DNA of 10,094 nucleotides from CAZAGD01 sp049699975. Its GTDB lineage: Bacteria; Desulfobacterota; SM23-61. Position numbers and translations under genes: made by a program. A model generated the notes under the pieces. It had not been told where the DNA came from. It did no database searches and saw nothing but the letters and a program-made list of their open reading frames with translations. The stretch is from positions 1 to 10,094 of the forward strand of contig JBNAWB010000133.1 of NCBI GenBank assembly GCA_049699975.1, read 5' to 3'. Numbering within the stretch: the first letter of the stretch is position 1; each line of letters starts with the position of its first letter. Positions 7,382 through 10,094 of the stretch are shown in pieces.

Positions 7382-7796
7382 TTTTATATAGTTTTAAACC
7401 CACAGATTTAGGCATTTTTTGAAAAGTTTTATTGTTAGTATACAGAAGAACTCCGTGATGGACAGCCATAAGAGCCAAGTAAGCATCTCGCAAAGAAAGG
7501 CGTTTCTTCTTTTCCCGCAGCTCGTAGGTTAACAGGGCCGCCTCTACCCAGAGGCCTTCTTTTTCTTGGAGAATGGGGAAAATCCTGGTAAAATCTTGGA
7601 AAACCCGCAATTTTTCTTTATCTTGAGCGGTAAGTAGTAATTCGGCAATTATTAAAGAGAGGGAACAAACTCGTCCGGCATCCATTAAGGCGTTGACTTC
7701 CTGAAAGATATGTTCATTTTTGCGGAAATAGTTCAGCCAGATAGGAGTATCGATCAGAACGGGGGGCAGATTATTTGGGGCCAAGAGGAAATTCAT
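7338..7796 (-). CDS. vapC: PIN-domain ribonuclease toxin, VapC-like
   Basis: This 152-residue protein is a PIN-domain nuclease; VapC toxins cut tRNA or rRNA when freed from the antitoxin. The acidic residues are visible: Asp16 in LIDTPIW, Glu52 in IAELL, and Asp104 in LRDAYLAL. The fourth position of the family, normally an aspartate in a TxDxxF-like sequence, is Asn122 in TNNKTF. The gene overlaps the antitoxin by 4 bases (ATGA), the normal arrangement for a toxin-antitoxin pair. The C-terminal Lys/Glu-rich tail from about residue 135 extends past the PIN fold and is encoded largely in the overlap with the PBP gene. Activity is inferred from the family and untested here. Confidence 0.88.
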   Translation of the reverse strand: MNFLLAPNNLPPVLIDTPIWLNYFRKNEHIFQEVNALMDAGRVCSLSLIIAELLLTAQDKEKLRVFQDFTRIFPILQEKEGLWVEAALLTYELREKKKRLSLRDAYLALMAVHHGVLLYTNNKTFQKMPKSVGLKLYKNGEKKREAKKENTP

Positions 7797-7975
7797 GAAC
7801 TAACTCCAGTTTTTTTTCGGCCCCGCTGCGCTAACCCTTTGAGGGCTTCCATTTTCTTTCTTCTTATTCTTTCTTGGACAGCGGCTAAGACAGCCTGCGT
7901 TTTATTCTTAGCAGGGGTGATGGCTAACAGCTCATTCACTAAATCTTGCGGGAGTGTGATGGTGGTTCTTTTCAT
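7793..7975 (-). CDS. vapB: Ribbon-helix-helix antitoxin, VapB-like
   Basis: This 60-residue protein starts MKRTTITLPQDL, the typical beta strand and first helix of a ribbon-helix-helix DNA-binding domain (about residues 2-40). A short basic tail (41-57) would bind the toxin. It is the expected partner of the downstream PIN toxin and would repress its own promoter as a toxin-antitoxin complex. A GAGGG sequence stands about 9 bases upstream of the ATG. It is first in an operon that continues into vapC and the PBP gene. The sub-family (DUF2191-type versus other RHH antitoxins) cannot be fixed by eye. Confidence 0.85.
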   Translation of the reverse strand: MKRTTITLPQDLVNELLAITPAKNKTQAVLAAVQERIRRKKMEALKGLAQRGRKKTGVSS

Positions 7976-8001
7976 GATCTTGCCCTCTTAAATATGAGTC
8001 T

Positions 8002-8030
8002 ATATTATGCTTTAAATTAGCATAAGTCAA
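8002..8030 (-). promoter_or_regulatory. Promoter of the antitoxin-toxin operon
   Basis: On the minus strand TTGACT (8025-8030) and TAATAT (8002-8007) are separated by exactly 17 bases. The -35 has one mismatch from consensus and the -10 two. It places transcription start about 20 bases before the antitoxin ATG. The spacer is filled by the inverted repeat described below. Confidence 0.65.
8005..8025. promoter_or_regulatory. Likely operator: inverted repeat inside the promoter spacer
   Basis: TTATGCT (8005-8011) and AGCATAA (8019-8025) form a perfect 7-base inverted repeat around TTAAATT. It lies between the -35 and -10 boxes, so a bound protein would block RNA polymerase. Ribbon-helix-helix antitoxins bind such short inverted repeats as dimers, so the adjacent antitoxin is the probable ligand. 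Confidence 0.6.
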
Positions 8031-8041
8031 TTAAAAAATCC

Positions 8042-8057
8042 ATGCTTTTTAGAGCAT
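8042..8057. promoter_or_regulatory. Second ATGCT/AGCAT inverted repeat
   Basis: ATGCT (8042-8046) and AGCAT (8053-8057) repeat the core of the operator at 8005-8025, now with a 6-base spacer. A lone third ATGCT is at 8077-8081. The ATGCT starts (8007, 8042, 8077) are spaced exactly 35 bases apart. It may extend the antitoxin binding region towards the divergent gene. Confidence 0.4.
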
Positions 8058-8122
8058 ATAAAAGAGAGAAGAATTTATGCTAAAGGAGGATGAAAATTAT
8101 TTTCGCGAAAGGAGATGAGCTC

Positions 8123-8347
8123 ATGGAGACTAAAGAATCTGCGGTTTTTGTCAAAGAATTAAAACGCAAAGTTGAGGAAGAGATGAATAAGAAGGAAATG
8201 GAAACTATTTTATATTGGAAGCAGGAGTTAGAAAAGGTTTTGGCGAAAAGGCATGAAAGCATGGGCGCTTTGCAAGCCGATATCCAGAGTTTCTTGCAGA
8301 GAATGCAGAATAGAGTCAAAGTCCTGAAAAGTAATTTGGCCAAATGA
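8123..8347 (+). CDS. Small coiled-coil protein of unknown function
   Basis: I do not recognise this 74-residue protein. It is highly charged and predicted helical almost throughout, with heptad-like hydrophobics (about residues 8-70) and no membrane segment or cysteines, so it is likely a soluble coiled coil. The start at 8123 is chosen because AAAGGAG lies 8 bases upstream. An upstream in-frame ATG at 8090 directly abuts AGGAGG, which is too close to act as its ribosome site. The gene diverges from vapBC across the phased ATGCT sites, so shared control is possible. Its stop (8345-8347) overlaps the start of a possible 21-residue reading frame as ATGA. Confidence 0.65.
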   Translation: METKESAVFVKELKRKVEEEMNKKEMETILYWKQELEKVLAKRHESMGALQADIQSFLQRMQNRVKVLKSNLAK

Positions 8348-8409
8348 AAATAAAAAAAATTTTATGGGGCAAATTTGGGGGAATTATGATAATTTTAGAT
8401 CAAAGATAG
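8344..8409 (+). CDS. Possible 21-residue cationic/hydrophobic peptide, translationally coupled
   Basis: The ATG at 8344-8346 overlaps the previous gene's TGA (ATGA) and the frame ends at TAG 8407-8409. The peptide has four lysines near the start, a hydrophobic segment with Trp and repeated Ile (GGIMIIL), and a polar end (DQR). Such composition recalls membrane-active toxins or leader peptides. There is no separate Shine-Dalgarno, so expression would need re-initiation after the coiled-coil gene. A frame this short can arise by chance, so this is a hypothesis. Confidence 0.25.
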   Translation: MKIKKILWGKFGGIMIILDQR

Positions 8410-8583
8410 GCAAAGGGCAAAAATTTTTGCTCCTGGGCCATCTAAGCTGGCTGATGATGCTGAAGGAAGCGATCGTAACATAATTTTTCTGGGGAGAGGA
8501 GGAATTTGCCTAAAGGTGGATATTAGGAGGGATAAGCCGAACTTGGCTTAGGCAATTTATTCAAGCATGCTCGATTAATAATT
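8410..8583 (+). promoter_or_regulatory. Structured leader before the ACT-domain gene
   Basis: This span has no gene. It has a perfect 14-base palindrome GCAAAAATTTTTGC and, near the ACT gene, two competing pairings. TAAGCC (8533-8538) pairs with GGCTTA (8545-8550) as a local hairpin. The same right arm, CTTAGGCAA (8547-8555), can instead pair with TTGCCTAA(A)G (8506-8515). Two AGGAGG-like sites (8497-8502, 8525-8530) lie too far from the ATG at 8584 to serve it. An attenuator or a non-coding RNA is possible; no known riboswitch is recognised. Confidence 0.35.
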
Positions 8584-9057
8584 ATGGATAAAATCAAGAT
8601 TGGTGGAATTATTCAGAATAAGAACTTGGCGCAAATATCGTTGTTTAACCTGACCAACCAACCAGAAGTGGCGGGGCAAATTTTTTCTCTTCTGGGGAGC
8701 GCAGGAATAAATGTGCAATTTATCGTTCAAGCAACTGAGACAGCAGAAAAAGGCCATCTTGTTTTTTGCATTGATCAAAAAGATTTAGAAAAAACGATAG
8801 ATATTTTAAAAAAAAAGCCATATGGGGGAGAATCCCAGCAAATTATTCCTTACCATCCCGTAGCTATTGTTTCTATCTTCGGTCCCCACTTTCGGGAAAA
8901 ACCGGCCATAGCAGGCCGAATGTTTTCAGCTTTGAGTGCCGCAGGCATAAATATTTTGGCCATAAGTACTTCTATATCTACCCTATCTTGCGTAATCCCC
9001 GAGTCCTTACTCTCTGTGGCCGTGCAAGTCTTAAGTGAAACTTTCGAATTACCTTAA
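8584..9057 (+). CDS. Stand-alone two-ACT-domain protein, aspartokinase regulatory type
   Basis: This 157-residue protein consists of two ACT domains (about 15-78 and 92-155). The repeated SxAGINVQFIVQ and SAAGINILAISTS helices, then ISCVI-like TLSCVIPESLL, match the regulatory half of lysine/threonine-sensitive aspartate kinase. No kinase domain is attached. ACT pairs of this kind bind amino acids; a sensing or regulatory role is the usual expectation, and the true ligand and partner are unknown. Similar free-standing proteins occur in Desulfobacterota. The start at 8584 is the only ATG in frame (TAA at 8533-8535 closes the frame upstream), yet no Shine-Dalgarno precedes it, so initiation may be leaderless or use the structured leader. 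It converges on proC with a 20-base gap. Confidence 0.82.
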   Translation: MDKIKIGGIIQNKNLAQISLFNLTNQPEVAGQIFSLLGSAGINVQFIVQATETAEKGHLVFCIDQKDLEKTIDILKKKPYGGESQQIIPYHPVAIVSIFGPHFREKPAIAGRMFSALSAAGINILAISTSISTLSCVIPESLLSVAVQVLSETFELP

Positions 9058-9077
9058 GTTCTTTTTAGAAGATTCTT

Positions 9078-9956
9078 TTATTTCTTAAGTGAGGCAGAAG
9101 TTCGTTTTCTTTTCTTCCCTTTAGGCAAAGAAATGGGCAAGTTTTTAAGAGCCTCGCCCAATTCTCGAGAGCGCTTGGTCGCCGCAATTACGGCATTCAT
9201 TAAGGCTAATCTAAATCCTCCTTCTTCCAAGGCGTAAAGACCGGCCATGGTCGTCCCGCCTGGAGTGCATACTTGATCGCGAAGAGTTGCCGGATGTTTT
9301 CCTGTAGCTTGGATCAAATGGGCAGCCCCCAACACTGTTTGGGTAGTAAGAGCTAAAGCTACGTCTTGAGCCAACCCTTCTTTTACTCCGCCAGCGGCTA
9401 AAGCCTCAATAACGGCAAAAATATAAGCAGGCCCACTACCACTCAGGCCAGTAACCGCATCCATTTGGGATTCTTTGACGACCACTGTGATCCCCACCGC
9501 TTGGAAAATCTTTTCCGCAGCAGAAAGATCTTCAGGCTTAGCCATAGGAGAAGGAGCTAAGGCAGTAGCTCCTTTTTGAATAAGCGCCGGCGTATTGGGC
9601 ATAGCTCGAATCATGCGCATGGGAAAAGAGAAAAAAGATTGCAGGTAGTCAAGAGAAACCCCGGCACAGATAGAAATGAGCAGATGATCGGGTCGGGCTA
9701 AAGGAGCAATTTCCGCCATTACTTCGGGGACGGATTGAGGTTTAACCGCTAAGATCATGGTCTTGGCTTGCTTAATTAATTGCTGGTTGTCTTTCATAGG
9801 CACAACGGCAAATTTTTTTTGCAAAAATTCCCTGCGGTCCGCGCGCGGCTCAAAGAATAACACCTCTTGCGCCGCCAACAATCCCGATTGGGTAATCCCA
9901 GCTATCAAAGCCTCCCCCATGTTCCCCCCGCCGATTATGCCCACAGGCTTTTGCAT
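9078..9956 (-). CDS. proC: Pyrroline-5-carboxylate reductase
   Basis: This 292-residue cytoplasmic enzyme reduces pyrroline-5-carboxylate to L-proline with NAD(P)H, the last step of proline synthesis. The Rossmann fold opens with GGGNMG (9-14). AVKPQ (70-74) and MPNTPA (119-124) are the family blocks. The C-terminal domain shows LSGSGPAY (171-178) and CTPGGTT (230-236), part of the substrate and dimer region. The body matches the usual length of about 270; a basic Lys/Arg tail (279-292) is extra. GAGGAGGA lies shortly before the ATG. It is single in its transcript here, with a candidate promoter at 10002-10031. It converges with the ACT-domain gene, and no strong terminator is visible between them. 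Confidence 0.95.
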   Translation of the reverse strand: MQKPVGIIGGGNMGEALIAGITQSGLLAAQEVLFFEPRADRREFLQKKFAVVPMKDNQQLIKQAKTMILAVKPQSVPEVMAEIAPLARPDHLLISICAGVSLDYLQSFFSFPMRMIRAMPNTPALIQKGATALAPSPMAKPEDLSAAEKIFQAVGITVVVKESQMDAVTGLSGSGPAYIFAVIEALAAGGVKEGLAQDVALALTTQTVLGAAHLIQATGKHPATLRDQVCTPGGTTMAGLYALEEGGFRLALMNAVIAATKRSRELGEALKNLPISLPKGKKRKRTSASLKK

Positions 9957-10001
9957 ACTTTATCCTCCTCGAATTATTTAAAAAATTAGTTTCTTTGGGC
10001 A

Positions 10002-10031
10002 AGTTTACTTGGATTAATAATTAAAAGTCAA
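10002..10031 (-). promoter_or_regulatory. Candidate promoter for proC
   Basis: On the minus strand TTGACT (10026-10031) and TAAACT (10002-10007) are 18 bases apart. The -35 has one mismatch and the -10 two. The region is AT-rich and lies 46 bases before the start codon. The remaining sequence to the right edge (10032-10094) shows no gene I can support. Confidence 0.45.
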
Positions 10032-10094
10032 TAGAATTGCCTTCTGACCGTCGATCACTTTTGAAATTCGTACCTACTTCAGGCGGGAGGGAGA

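Noticed and set aside
8090..8122. Upstream ATG for the coiled-coil protein
   Set aside because: AGGAGG directly touches this ATG, leaving no spacing; AAAGGAG fits the ATG at 8123.
8454..8483. Nine-residue leader peptide frame (MMLKEAIVT) in the ACT gene leader
   Set aside because: There is no ribosome site and no run of regulatory codons, so nothing beyond chance supports it.
9058..9077. Terminator between the convergent ACT and proC genes
   Set aside because: The sequence is T-rich but has no stem longer than three or four pairs.
10032..10094. Possible coding end or repeat at the right edge
   Set aside because: The sequence is too short; frames read through it give no recognisable pattern.

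Overview
The window looks like ordinary chromosome from an anaerobic, probably thermophilic member of the Desulfobacterota (old Deltaproteobacteria) or a close relative. This is an inference from protein style: a small RNase E/G, a free-standing pair of aspartokinase-type ACT domains, and a ten-cysteine zinc-ribbon protein. Base composition is moderately AT-rich in genes and very AT-rich between some of them. No rRNA or tRNA gene and no CRISPR array was seen.

Layout from left to right. Positions 1-255 hold the 3' end of a probable REP-associated (Y1/IS200-like) transposase, followed by three hairpins, the last of which is a good terminator. A secreted CocE/NonD-type alpha/beta hydrolase follows on the minus strand (258-2336). 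Next is an unusually long gene-free stretch (2337-3234) with a ~160-bp nested palindromic element of MITE/REP type, more hairpins and AT-rich sequence. A tight minus-strand pair follows: a TIM-barrel amidohydrolase and then RNase E/G, 6 bp apart. A small zinc-ribbon gene diverges from this pair.

The section 6173-8409 is the most interesting. A minus-strand operon runs vapB-like antitoxin, vapC-like PIN toxin, then a short penicillin-binding transpeptidase, with overlapping genes throughout. It is driven by a clear promoter whose spacer contains a perfect inverted repeat. ATGCT half-sites recur at exact 35-bp steps towards a divergent coiled-coil gene, whose stop codon overlaps the start of a possible 21-residue cationic/hydrophobic peptide.

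The right end has a stand-alone two-ACT-domain protein, preceded by a 236-bp leader with competing hairpins and no Shine-Dalgarno, and a convergent proC (pyrroline-5-carboxylate reductase) with its own likely promoter. Both right-end genes point to amino-acid metabolism: proC is proline synthesis, and ACT pairs of this kind usually sense amino acids.

Nothing here is a demonstrably new system. The best candidates for something undescribed are the toxin-antitoxin/PBP operon with its phased operator sites and divergent small genes, and the structured leader of the ACT gene.
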